Below, piece by piece: positions 21,717-29,070 of a DNA stretch of 64,000 nt. The translations under genes were made by a program, and so were the position numbers. The notes beneath the pieces were generated by a model that searched no databases, had not been told where the DNA came from, and was given only the letters and a program-made list of their open reading frames with translations. The DNA is from Clostridium sp. AT4 (lineage in GTDB: Bacteria > Bacillota > Clostridia > Lachnospirales > Lachnospiraceae): contig NZ_LN999826.1 of the NCBI RefSeq assembly GCF_001517625.2, positions 186,001 to 250,000 on the forward strand. Reading direction: 5' to 3'. Numbering within the stretch: the first letter of the stretch is position 1; each line of letters opens with the position of its first letter.

Positions 21717-22970
21717 ATGGCAGTAAGTGAGAAACGAAAAGATAATAGAGGACGGATTCTGCGTGACGGAGAACAGCAGAGAGCAGACGGGCGTTATATG
21801 TATACATATAAGGATCCGTTGACCAGAAAAGTGAGTTATATATACAGCTGGAAGCTGGAACCCCACGACAGGGTTCCGTCCGGCAAGAGAACGGATCTCT
21901 CCCTCAGGGAAAAAATCAGAGAGCTTAAGGAAAACGAGAGGAACGGGATTCTGTACCGTGGTGGCGATCTGAGCGTTCTGGAGCTGGTAGAAAAATACCT
22001 GAATACGAAAAACGGGGTGCGCCCAACTACCCAGAACGGCTACCGTACCGTAGTGAACTTTCTGAAAAAAGACCCGTTTGGAGAAAAACGGATTGACACG
22101 GTTCGGGTATTAGATGCCAAAGAATGGATTGTAGGCTTACAGAAAAAAGGAAAAGGATACAGCAGCATTCATTCGATTCGTGGTGTGCTTCGTCCGGCAT
22201 TTGCACTGGCAGCAGAGAGCGATTTCATCAGAAAGAATCCATTTGACTTTGAGTTAAAGGAGGTCTTAATCAATGATTCCAGTAAACGGGATGCGGTGGA
22301 GCCAAGCGTGGAGAAGAGATTTCTGGACTTTGTGAAGAATGACGAGACTTATCGTGAGTGCTATGACGGGATGTTTATCCTGTTTAAAACCGGACTTCGA
22401 GTTTCAGAGCTGAGCGGACTGACATTGAGAGACATTGATATGAAAGAGCGTACAATCAATATCAACCATCAGCTGCAAACCACAGGTCATAAAGGAAAGT
22501 ACATCGAGGAAACCAAGACCAATGCAGGAACAAGAATCTTGCCGATGACGGAAGAGGTTTATGAAGCATTTCAGAGAGTGCTTGAGAACCGGAAATCCCC
22601 AAAGGTGGAGCAGATCATAGACGGATACAGTGGATTTTTGTTTCTGGACAGACGGGGAAAGGCAATGGTATCGTATCAGTGGGAAAAGCGTTTCCAGCGT
22701 GCAGTTGAGAAGCACAACAAAGAGAATAAAAGGAAGCTGCCAAAGATTACCCCTCATATCTGCCGCCATACCTACTGTACGAATATGGCGAAGAGCGGTA
22801 TTAGTCCGAAAACGCTGCAATATCTGATGGGGCATAGTTCGATTGAAGTAACGATGAATGTGTATACTCATCTGGGTCTGGTGGACGCCAAAAGAGAAGT
22901 AGACCGTCTGGAGGCAATGAAGGAGATCAACGAAAAAGAACAGACAGGAAAATGGTTCCGGATGGCATAG
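21717..22970 (+). CDS. Tyrosine integrase of element 2
   Basis: The 417-residue Tn916-type recombinase has the same domain order as the element 1 integrase, with an AP2-like arm-binding N-terminus, the YSSIHSIRGVLRPAF core-binding helix and the catalytic set TGLRVSE (Arg), HICRHTY (His/Arg), GHSS (His) and MNVYTH (Tyr). The product carries a C-terminal extension (NEKEQTGKWFRMA). It inserted element 2 at the phosphatase P-loop codons, as judged by its adjacent att core. A hairpin with its stop inside (22956-22977) and a T7 run terminates the transcript. Confidence 0.95.
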   Translation: MAVSEKRKDNRGRILRDGEQQRADGRYMYTYKDPLTRKVSYIYSWKLEPHDRVPSGKRTDLSLREKIRELKENERNGILYRGGDLSVLELVEKYLNTKNGVRPTTQNGYRTVVNFLKKDPFGEKRIDTVRVLDAKEWIVGLQKKGKGYSSIHSIRGVLRPAFALAAESDFIRKNPFDFELKEVLINDSSKRDAVEPSVEKRFLDFVKNDETYRECYDGMFILFKTGLRVSELSGLTLRDIDMKERTININHQLQTTGHKGKYIEETKTNAGTRILPMTEEVYEAFQRVLENRKSPKVEQIIDGYSGFLFLDRRGKAMVSYQWEKRFQRAVEKHNKENKRKLPKITPHICRHTYCTNMAKSGISPKTLQYLMGHSSIEVTMNVYTHLGLVDAKREVDRLEAMKEINEKEQTGKWFRMA

Positions 22971-22986
22971 TCCGGAATCTTTTTTT
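22956..22986 (+). terminator. Terminator after int2
   Basis: TTCCGGA (22956-22962) pairs with TCCGGAA (22971-22977); the integrase stop (22968-22970) lies in the loop, followed by T, C and seven Ts (22980-22986). Confidence 0.75.
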
Positions 22987-23011
22987 GCCTGAAATCCATA
23001 TGGACAGAGAA

Positions 23012-23030
23012 TTTACCTGTGAATTTACTT
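23012..23030 (+). repeat. Candidate arm-type integrase sites, right end of element 2
   Basis: TTTACCT (23012-23018) and TTTACTT (23024-23030), 12 bp apart, resemble the pair at 5230-5247 inside the left end. The surrounding GAATTTACTTTTTTTGC matches GAATTTACTTCTTTTGG there. It fits a DR2-like arm site. Confidence 0.5.
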
Positions 23031-23141
23031 TTTTTGCTGGCCTAGATATGCGAAGATATGCTATACTATGCCTACATATAGTATTAGGGCAAATGCTTTG
23101 AAATGTAGAGAATACAAGGAAAAACGAGGTTATACCAGGAT

Positions 23142-23618
23142 ATGAAACGATATGTCAGAGTGTTATTTATTTGCCACGGCAACATCTGCCGCTCCCCCAT
23201 GTGTGAGAGCGTATTCACCCACATGGTTAAGGAAGCCGGTTTGGCAGATCGATTTCTGATCGACTCAGCTGCGACCAGCACAGAGGAAATAGGAAATCCG
23301 GTTCATTGGGGAACGGTAAACAAACTAAAAGAGGTTGGGATTCCGTTAGTCCCCCACAGGGCAAAGCAGATCCAAACAGCAGATTATGATAAATTTGACT
23401 ATATCATAGGTATGGACACAGCAAATATACGCAATCTCAACCGGATGTTAAAAGGAGATCCAAAGGGAAAGATATACAAGCTTCTTTCCTTTGCAGGTTC
23501 AGGAAGAGATATTGCAGATCCGTGGTATACGGGTAATTTTGATGAAACGTATTTAGATATAATGGAAGGCTGCAAGGGATTTCTGAAATATCTGAAAGAC
23601 AACAGAGAAATTGTTTGA
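23142..23618 (+). CDS. Low-molecular-weight protein tyrosine phosphatase
   Basis: The 158-residue protein has the LMW-PTP P-loop CHGNICR (Cys11 to Arg17, CX5R) and the general-acid segment DPWYTGNF (Asp126), with the usual length of the family. It dephosphorylates phosphotyrosine and in Firmicutes is linked to capsule and stress control. Its first 40 or so bases (MKRYVRVLFI) come from the right end of element 2; the core of the att site is inside the P-loop codons. It is the reconstituted target gene. Start ATG 23142 is only weakly supported by CAGGA directly upstream. Confidence 0.9.
   Translation: MKRYVRVLFICHGNICRSPMCESVFTHMVKEAGLADRFLIDSAATSTEEIGNPVHWGTVNKLKEVGIPLVPHRAKQIQTADYDKFDYIIGMDTANIRNLNRMLKGDPKGKIYKLLSFAGSGRDIADPWYTGNFDETYLDIMEGCKGFLKYLKDNREIV
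23169..23182 (+). repeat. att core, right junction of element 2
   Basis: ATTTGCCACGGCAA, identical to 5155-5168. It encodes FICHGN of the intact phosphatase. It is the boundary between mobile DNA and the chromosome. Confidence 0.85.
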
Positions 23619-23662
23619 GTTTTTTACGCTGTATTGTATCCTGCACCTTGGCTTCCATCAAT

Positions 23663-23698
23663 CAGTGGATAAGGGAAAACGTGTATCCCTTATCTGCT
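23663..23698 (+). other. Hairpin downstream of LMW-PTP
   Basis: CAG-tg-GATAAGGGA (23663-23676) pairs with TCCCTTATC-tg-CTG (23686-23698). Its role is unknown, perhaps transcript processing. Confidence 0.5.
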
Positions 23699-23749
23699 GA
23701 TGGCAGCATACTGCAAAATGCGGAAACCCAGGAGAAATTGAAAGACGAA

Positions 23750-23800
23750 GAGAGCACTGCAAAATCATCAGATTCAGGTGATTGAGCAGTGCTCTCTTTT
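23750..23800 (+). terminator. Terminator between LMW-PTP and MATE gene
   Basis: GAGAGCACTGC (23750-23760) pairs perfectly with GCAGTGCTCTC (23786-23796), followed by TTTT. On the minus strand an A-rich start makes it usable for the convergent exporter gene as well. Confidence 0.75.
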
Positions 23801-23841
23801 ATAAAATTCAGATAGAGAAAATACCAAACATTCCGCAGTGA

Positions 23842-25206
23842 TTACTCTTCCAATGCTCTGAGCGCCTTCTTAAACTGGAAGAAGAACAGCACAGCAGTGA
23901 AGCTGACTGCAAAGAAATCAGCGATCGGCTCTGCCAGATATACGGCAGTAGTCGGATCGGAAGGCATAAACTTAGGAACCAGATAGATCAGAGGCAGCAG
24001 CAGGATGAACTTACGCATAACAGCGACCAGGATGGAAGCCTTTGCATTGCCGATAGCAGTGAAGGTCATCTGGCAGGCCATCTGGATGCCGAAGAGGAAC
24101 ATACAGGCCATATAGATCCGCAGTGCATGCTTGGTAAAGTCGATCAGAGCCGGGTCTGAGGTGAACATGGCGGCAAATGCCTGAGGAGCAAGCATGACGC
24201 CCAGCCACAGCAGGGATGCATAGGATAAGCTCAAGGCGAGAAGCAGCTTATAGGCTGAGCGTACGCGCCCAGTGAGATTTGCGCCGTAGTTGTAGCTGAT
24301 GATGGGCTGTGCGCCCTGGCCCAGGCCCTGTAAGGGCAGCATGGCAAACTGCATGACGCTGGTTAAGATGGTCATAGCGCCGACTGCGATGTCGCCGCCG
24401 TACTTTAACAGGGAGGAGTTAAAGCATACGGAGATTACGCTTTCACTGGACTGCATGATAAAGGTGGACAGTCCCAGCGCAAGGCTTGGCATGATAATGG
24501 AACGGGTAAGCTTTAAATTGGAAGCTTTGATCTTTAAGAAGGTCTTTTTTCCGAAGAGGAAGGCCAGCACCCAGGTACAGGATAATGCCTGTGATAAGAT
24601 AGTTGCCAGAGCCGCGCCGCGTACTCCCATTCCAAATACAAAAATGAAAATCGGATCCAGGATAATATTTGCTGCCGCACCGATCATAACGGAGAGCATG
24701 CCTGTTTTTGCAAAGCCCTGGGCTGTGATAAATGCATTCATACCCAGTGTGAGCTGTACGAAAATAGTTCCCAGAGCGTAGATATTCATATAGGCTACGC
24801 CGTATTCTACGGTATTTTCACTGGCGCCGAAAGCCAGAAGAAATTCACGGTTCCACATTAAAAGAACAGCGGTAAGAACAGCGGAGATAATCAGCTGAAC
24901 GGTAAAGCAGTTGCCCAGTGTTTTTTCAGCCGCCTGTTTATCGCCCTGTCCCATAAAGATCGAGGCTCTGGGAGCGCCGCCGTTTCCAACCAGAGCAGCG
25001 AATGCGGACACGATCATAATAAGGGGCATGCAGACACCTACTCCTGTAAGGGCCAGAGCGCCGTTTTCAGGAATGTGTCCTATGTAAATGCGGTCTATGA
25101 TGTTGTAAAGCATGTTGATGATCTGAGCAGTAACAGTAGGAAGAGCCAGCTTTAAAAGAAGCTTTCCCACAGGCTCTTTTGCCAGAAAATCTTTGTTGTC
25201 ATTCAT
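23842..25206 (-). CDS. MATE family efflux transporter
   Basis: The 454-residue protein is a twelve-helix multi-antimicrobial extrusion transporter: the N-terminal pattern VGKLLLKLALPTVTAQIINMLYNIIDRIYIGHI is typical, with a second repeat starting near IMPSLALGLSTFIMQSSE. It exports drugs or metabolites using a sodium or proton gradient. Its start overlaps the stop of the upstream MarR regulator by 8 bases, so it is probably under that regulator's control. A strong promoter lies upstream of marR. Confidence 0.9.
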   Translation of the reverse strand: MNDNKDFLAKEPVGKLLLKLALPTVTAQIINMLYNIIDRIYIGHIPENGALALTGVGVCMPLIMIVSAFAALVGNGGAPRASIFMGQGDKQAAEKTLGNCFTVQLIISAVLTAVLLMWNREFLLAFGASENTVEYGVAYMNIYALGTIFVQLTLGMNAFITAQGFAKTGMLSVMIGAAANIILDPIFIFVFGMGVRGAALATILSQALSCTWVLAFLFGKKTFLKIKASNLKLTRSIIMPSLALGLSTFIMQSSESVISVCFNSSLLKYGGDIAVGAMTILTSVMQFAMLPLQGLGQGAQPIISYNYGANLTGRVRSAYKLLLALSLSYASLLWLGVMLAPQAFAAMFTSDPALIDFTKHALRIYMACMFLFGIQMACQMTFTAIGNAKASILVAVMRKFILLLPLIYLVPKFMPSDPTTAVYLAEPIADFFAVSFTAVLFFFQFKKALRALEE

Positions 25207-25651
25207 GTGTACTCCTGCCTTTCATAGCATTTTTTGCGTTTTCCATGAGCCGTTTTGAAAGAATCTGGTAGCAGGCAAACTCTTCTTTGGAAAATCCCTG
25301 AAACAGATATCCTCTGTATTCATCCATAAGCGTATCTACATCAGCAGTAATGGAGTGTGAGGCGGGCAGCAGAGCCAGGTGGATCCGGCGTCTGTCATGG
25401 AGATCCGGGATTCTCTTTAAGAGCCCTTTCTGTATCAGGCTTTCCACAGCCTGGGAGACATTTCCTTTTGAGAGCATCCGAAGCTCCGTGATGTCGGCCG
25501 CAGTATCTTTCCCCGGATTATTGTGGAGAAATGTGATGACATTTGCCTCGATCAGAGTCAGTCCATAGGTTTCAGAGAGCTGTTTTAGCAGGCTGTCCTG
25601 AAACTTCATGGCAGCCCGGATACCTAAAAGAAAATCAGTGTTTGAGGTCAT
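25199..25651 (-). CDS. MarR family transcriptional regulator
   Basis: The 150-residue winged-helix repressor type: NVITFLHNNPGKDTAADITELRMLSKGNVSQAVESLIQKGLLKRIPDLHDRRRIHLALLP contains the HTH and wing of MarR. It is expected to repress itself and the overlapping MATE gene and to be released by a ligand. AGGAGGATCC precedes the start. A partly repeated inverted element (GTTCT and AGAAC) in the promoter region 25677-25706 is a candidate operator. Confidence 0.9.
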   Translation of the reverse strand: MTSNTDFLLGIRAAMKFQDSLLKQLSETYGLTLIEANVITFLHNNPGKDTAADITELRMLSKGNVSQAVESLIQKGLLKRIPDLHDRRRIHLALLPASHSITADVDTLMDEYRGYLFQGFSKEEFACYQILSKRLMENAKNAMKGRSTHE

Positions 25652-25720
25652 TGGATCCTCCTTTTACATAATAAAAGGTTCTAAATAAAAAGGTTTTAAA
25701 AAGAACTGTTCAGAAAAATA

Positions 25721-25748
25721 ATTATACACTCTACAGTCTATTTGTCAA
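25721..25748 (-). promoter_or_regulatory. Promoter of marR-MATE operon
   Basis: On the minus strand TTGACA (25748-25743), a 16-bp spacer and TATAAT (25726-25721): both hexamers match the consensus. The -35 box overlaps that of the divergent holA promoter. Confidence 0.8.
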
Positions 25749-25770
25749 GAGGGGGAAGACATGGTATAAT
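25742..25770 (+). promoter_or_regulatory. Promoter of holA
   Basis: TTGTCA (25742-25747), a 17-bp spacer and TATAAT (25765-25770). The -35 box occupies the same bases as that of the opposite marR promoter. Confidence 0.75.
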
Positions 25771-25807
25771 AGAGCAAAACGCCAGGGCAGGGAGTGACAG
25801 ACAGCGT

Positions 25808-26785
25808 ATGCAGATATTAAACCAGGATATAAAGGACGGTTCATTTAAAAAGGCCTACCTTCTGTTTGGTGAAGAGGCATTTTTGAAAATGAGCTATAAG
25901 AACCGTTTAAAGGATGCAGTGACAGCTGGAGATACCATGAACTTTAACCATTACGAGGGAAAGGGAATGGATATAAATGAGATTATCGGCATTGCAGATA
26001 CCATGCCTTTTTTTGCAGAGCGCAGGCTGGTGCTAATAGAGGACAGCGGCTGGTTTAAGGGCGGAGCAGGAGGAGAGGAAATGAGCGCTTATATGGAGCA
26101 TATTCCCGATACCACCTGTCTTGTGTTTGTGGAAACAGAGGTGGATAAGCGCAGCAAGCTTTTTAAAGCCGTGAAAAAATACGGTTATACAGCGGAGCTT
26201 GGCCGTCAGGATGCGTCGCAGCTTGGCCGTTGGGCTGCCGGCATCCTGTCAAAAAATGGGAAAAAGATCACCGGGCGCACCATGGAGTTTTTTTTAAGCA
26301 AAACAGGGGATGATATGGAAAATATCAGCTCAGAGCTGGAAAAGCTGATCAGCTATACCCTGGGCCGTGATGTGATCACTGAGGAGGATGTGGAGGCTAT
26401 CTGTACCACTCAGGTGAGCAACAAGATTTTTGACATGATTACGGCTATTGCCAACCGTCAGACGCGAAAGGCTATGGATCTTTATGAGGATCTGCTTACC
26501 TTAAAGGAGCCGCCTATGCGGATTTTATTTCTGATCGCAAGGCAGTTTAACCAGATCCTGCAGGTGAAGGAGCTGATGGGGCAGGGCATGGATAAGAGTA
26601 CCATTGCTTCCAGGATGAAGCTTCAGCCCTTTGTGGCAGGGAAAATCATGCTGCAGGCAAAGACATTTTCAAGGGAACAGATCCTTTCCTATGTAAATCT
26701 TTGTGTGGATGCAGAGGAAAGCGTAAAGACAGGCCGCCTGACAGACCGTCTGGCAGTAGAACTTTTGATTGCAAAAACGTATTAA
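25808..26785 (+). CDS. holA: DNA polymerase III delta subunit
   Basis: The 325-residue clamp-loader subunit opens the beta clamp. Recognisable points are AYLLFGEEAFLKMSYKNRL near the N-terminus, the conserved DTMNFNHYEG and, in the middle, LSSELEKLISY and an IFDMITAIANR helix before the C-terminal RLTDRLAVELLIAKTY. ATG 25808 is chosen because it gives the usual N-terminus (MQILNQDIKDGSFKKAYLLFGEE); a longer frame upstream is not needed. The promoter at 25742-25770 lies close by. Confidence 0.9.
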   Translation: MQILNQDIKDGSFKKAYLLFGEEAFLKMSYKNRLKDAVTAGDTMNFNHYEGKGMDINEIIGIADTMPFFAERRLVLIEDSGWFKGGAGGEEMSAYMEHIPDTTCLVFVETEVDKRSKLFKAVKKYGYTAELGRQDASQLGRWAAGILSKNGKKITGRTMEFFLSKTGDDMENISSELEKLISYTLGRDVITEEDVEAICTTQVSNKIFDMITAIANRQTRKAMDLYEDLLTLKEPPMRILFLIARQFNQILQVKELMGQGMDKSTIASRMKLQPFVAGKIMLQAKTFSREQILSYVNLCVDAEESVKTGRLTDRLAVELLIAKTY

Positions 26786-26799
26786 AGGAGGAAAATGGA

Positions 26800-27363
26800 A
26801 TGGAAGAACTTCAGTTAGATGCGATTAGAAAACAGACAAAAGATGTTTTGAGGGAGCTTATGGAAACGGCAGATCTGAAGCAGGGGCAGATTCTGGTTGT
26901 GGGCTGTTCCTCCAGTGAAATCGGGAGCTTTAAGATTGGCTCTCATTCCAGCGGAGAAATCGGACAGGCGGTTTATGAAGCTCTTTATGAGGAGCTAAAA
27001 CCTGCGGGCATTTATCTGGCCGCCCAGTGCTGTGAGCATTTAAACCGGGCGCTTATATTAGAGGAGGAGGCCGCGTTAAAATACGGATATGAGCCTGTCA
27101 ATGTGGTTCCTCAGCTAAAAGCAGGAGGCTCCTTTGCTACGGCGGCTTATCATACCCTGGAGCATCCGGCGGCAGTGGAGCATATCCGAGCTCATGCGGG
27201 AATCGATATCGGAGATACCCTGATCGGGATGCATTTAAAGGATGTGGCAGTTCCAGTGCGGATTTTAAACAGAGAAATTGGAGGCGCCCATGTAGTTTGT
27301 GCCAGAACACGCCCTAAGTTTATCGGCGGAGAAAGAGCACGTTATGATGAAAGGAAGCTGTAA
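26800..27363 (+). CDS. ywlG: UPF0340/TIGR01440 family protein (YwlG-like)
   Basis: The 187-residue protein of the YwlG family has the pattern VVGCSSSEIGSFKIGSHSSGEIGQAVYEAL, AAQCCEHLNRALILEEE and VARVVPQLKAGGSFATAAYHTL-type segments, and ends GGERARYDERKL. The function is not settled. ATG 26800 is 14 bases after the holA stop and has AAAGGAGGA upstream, so it is co-transcribed with holA. A bidirectional terminator follows. Confidence 0.85.
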   Translation: MEELQLDAIRKQTKDVLRELMETADLKQGQILVVGCSSSEIGSFKIGSHSSGEIGQAVYEALYEELKPAGIYLAAQCCEHLNRALILEEEAALKYGYEPVNVVPQLKAGGSFATAAYHTLEHPAAVEHIRAHAGIDIGDTLIGMHLKDVAVPVRILNREIGGAHVVCARTRPKFIGGERARYDERKL

Positions 27364-27365
27364 GC

Positions 27366-27403
27366 AAAAAAATCCCTCCGGTGGGTTAATCCGGAGGGAT
27401 TTT
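27366..27403. terminator. Bidirectional terminator between ywlG and rpsT
   Basis: ATCCCTCCGG (27372-27381) pairs perfectly with CCGGAGGGAT (27391-27400), with an A7 run upstream and TTT downstream, serving both converging genes. Confidence 0.9.
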
Positions 27404-27419
27404 AAATATCTCTATAAAA

Positions 27420-27683
27420 TTAAGCCAGAGTGTTAACAGCCTTGGTCACGCGGGACACCTTGCGGGCAGCATTGTTCTTGTGATATACGCCCTTAGTGCA
27501 GGCCTTGTCGATCTCTGTGATAGCAGCCTGTAATGCAGTCTGAGCAGCAGCCTTATCTCCAGCAGCAACAGCAGCCTCTACCTTCTTGATCGCAGTCTTA
27601 ACCTTGGATCTGATTGCCTTGTTTCTTGCAGCCTTAGTCTCGTTTACTAAGATTCTCTTCTTTGCAGATTTAATGTTAGCCAA
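27420..27683 (-). CDS. rpsT: 30S ribosomal protein S20
   Basis: The 87-residue basic protein is a typical S20: MANIKSAKKRILVNETKAARNKAIRSKVKTAIKKVE, ending NNAARKVSRVTKAVNTLA. It binds 16S rRNA early in 30S assembly. The GGAGGTG site before the ATG and a good promoter (27776-27804) support a monocistronic gene, as usual. Confidence 0.97.
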   Translation of the reverse strand: MANIKSAKKRILVNETKAARNKAIRSKVKTAIKKVEAAVAAGDKAAAQTALQAAITEIDKACTKGVYHKNNAARKVSRVTKAVNTLA

Positions 27684-27775
27684 TGAAATACACCTCCGTT
27701 CGGTTTTCTCTTCTTAATCGTTGTGTTTTCCATCAAAGCCTGGACACGGACAGTTCAATGTAAACATACTATTAC

Positions 27776-27804
27776 ATTTTAGCGAATGATTTTGGGAATG
27801 TCAA
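27776..27804 (-). promoter_or_regulatory. Promoter of rpsT
   Basis: On the minus strand TTGACA (27804-27799), a 17-bp spacer and TAAAAT (27781-27776), about 90 bases upstream of the start codon. Confidence 0.75.
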
Positions 27805-27835
27805 GCGGAATTTGGTGTTTTTTTGAAGTTTTAGG

Positions 27836-27865
27836 GAATATTTTTTTGAAATGAGTGGAAAATAA
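27836..27865 (+). promoter_or_regulatory. Possible forespore sigma-factor promoter of gpr
   Basis: GAATA (27836-27840), a 16-base spacer and GGAAAATAA (27857-27865) fit the known sigma-F type pattern (GYATA, 15-16, GGNNANANT). No sigma-A-like promoter was found nearby. gpr is a forespore gene in Bacillus. Confidence 0.4.
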
Positions 27866-27982
27866 GATGGATCGCAGTTTCTCTTTTTGCGCCGTCCCCG
27901 CAGCTGAGGGTGGATGGCCTTTGGAAATACTGCAAAATGTGGAAATTCAAATGGATCGAAGAAAAAGACAGGAGGCATAGGA

Positions 27983-28975
27983 ATGGGAAGTTCCGAAAAT
28001 AAGCAGGCTGCAGCCACATTTTCCTTTCAGATACGCACAGATCTGGCTCTGGAAGATAAAGAAAGTTTTGAAGGTGATGGGGGTGAGATCCCAGGGGTTG
28101 TATTAAAGGAAAGAACCAGAAAAGAAGGTGCGGTCAGAATGACAGAAGTGAAGATACTGAATGCTCAGGGAGCCAGAGCGATGGGAAAGCCAGAAGGAAC
28201 GTATCTAACGCTGGAAGCAGATGAGCTGCAGACGCCGGATGAGGATTGTCACAGCAGAGTGGCGGATGAACTGGCCATGCAGTTGAATGAGCTGATGAAA
28301 CGGGCAGGATGGGAGAAAAAGGAAAATCCGTCCCTGCTGGTGGTCGGCCTTGGAAACCAATCCGTAACACCGGATTCTTTAGGACCCCGGACTGTGGGAA
28401 ATCTCAGAGTGACCGGCCATCTTCTTGCGGACAGGACAGAGAAGAAACAGCCCTATCCATGCCTTTGCGCCATTGCTCCAGGCGTTATGGCCCAGACGGG
28501 GATGGAAACGGCTCAGATTCTGCATGGGATCATAGGAGAGACATCGCCTGATCTGGTGATTGCCATTGACGCATTGGCAGCACGCAGCGTCCGCCGCCTG
28601 TGCACAACCATACAGCTTACAGATACGGGAATCCATCCGGGCTCCGGAGTAGGCAATCATCGTCACAGTCTCACAAAAGAGAGCCTGGGAGTACCGGTGA
28701 TCGCTATTGGAGTGCCGACGGTGGTGGGGGCGGCTGCCATTGTGCAGGATACGATTTCAGCCCTTCTTGCGGTTTTGGAGGAAAATGAATGCGCAAAAGG
28801 CACGGGATCGTGGATACGCCAGATGGACACAGAGGGGCAGTATGAACTGATCCGGGAGCTTCTGGAGCCGGAATTTGGGCCTATGTATGTGACGCCGCCG
28901 GATATTGACCAGTCTGTTCAGCAGCTAAGTTTTACCATTTCGGAAGGTATTCACCGGGCTGTGTTTGAGCTGTGA
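27983..28975 (+). CDS. gpr: Germination protease GPR
   Basis: The 330-residue aspartic endopeptidase degrades small acid-soluble spore proteins at germination. It begins with a Glu/Asp-rich propeptide (FQIRTDLALEDKESFEG) that is cleaved in the zymogen, and has the family's conserved SLLVVGLGNQSVTPDSLGPRTVGNLRVTGHL and DLVIAIDALAARSV segments. ATG 27983 with AGGAGGCATAGG upstream is chosen. spoIIP follows, a usual neighbour in Clostridia. The gene marks the organism as a spore former. Confidence 0.95.
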   Translation: MGSSENKQAAATFSFQIRTDLALEDKESFEGDGGEIPGVVLKERTRKEGAVRMTEVKILNAQGARAMGKPEGTYLTLEADELQTPDEDCHSRVADELAMQLNELMKRAGWEKKENPSLLVVGLGNQSVTPDSLGPRTVGNLRVTGHLLADRTEKKQPYPCLCAIAPGVMAQTGMETAQILHGIIGETSPDLVIAIDALAARSVRRLCTTIQLTDTGIHPGSGVGNHRHSLTKESLGVPVIAIGVPTVVGAAAIVQDTISALLAVLEENECAKGTGSWIRQMDTEGQYELIRELLEPEFGPMYVTPPDIDQSVQQLSFTISEGIHRAVFEL

Positions 28976-28980
28976 TTCCG

Positions 28981-29002
28981 GCGGCAGATGCTGTCATTTT
29001 TT
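28981..29002 (+). terminator. Weak terminator after gpr
   Basis: GGCAG pairs with CTGTC around ATG, followed by ATTTTTTT. It is short but has a good T-run. Confidence 0.4.
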
Positions 29003-29070
29003 TCTTTGTTTTGGCATACCATAGGATACAGCACTTTGGCAAGGTGTAAAAAGGACAGGCGGGACCGGGT

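Larger units (their letters stand above)
5155..23182. mobile_element. Integrative element 2, about 18.0 kb
   Basis: It is bounded by the 14-bp direct repeat ATTTGCCACGGCAA (5155-5168 and 23169-23182), with xis and int at the right end and paired TTTAC-type repeats inside each end. It carries a candidate MobQ-type oriT (19585-19677) but no relaxase or secretion genes, so it looks like a mobilizable or satellite element. Cargo includes an SprT-like protease, three exported paralogues, an ADP-ribosyltransferase-like operon, a serine recombinase and a D12 methylase. Long stretches have no gene and several are repeat-rich. Confidence 0.85.

Noticed and set aside
5155-23182. Prophage or phage satellite
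   Set aside because: No capsid, portal, terminase or tail genes are seen; the integrase type and oriT-like region favour an integrative mobilizable element.
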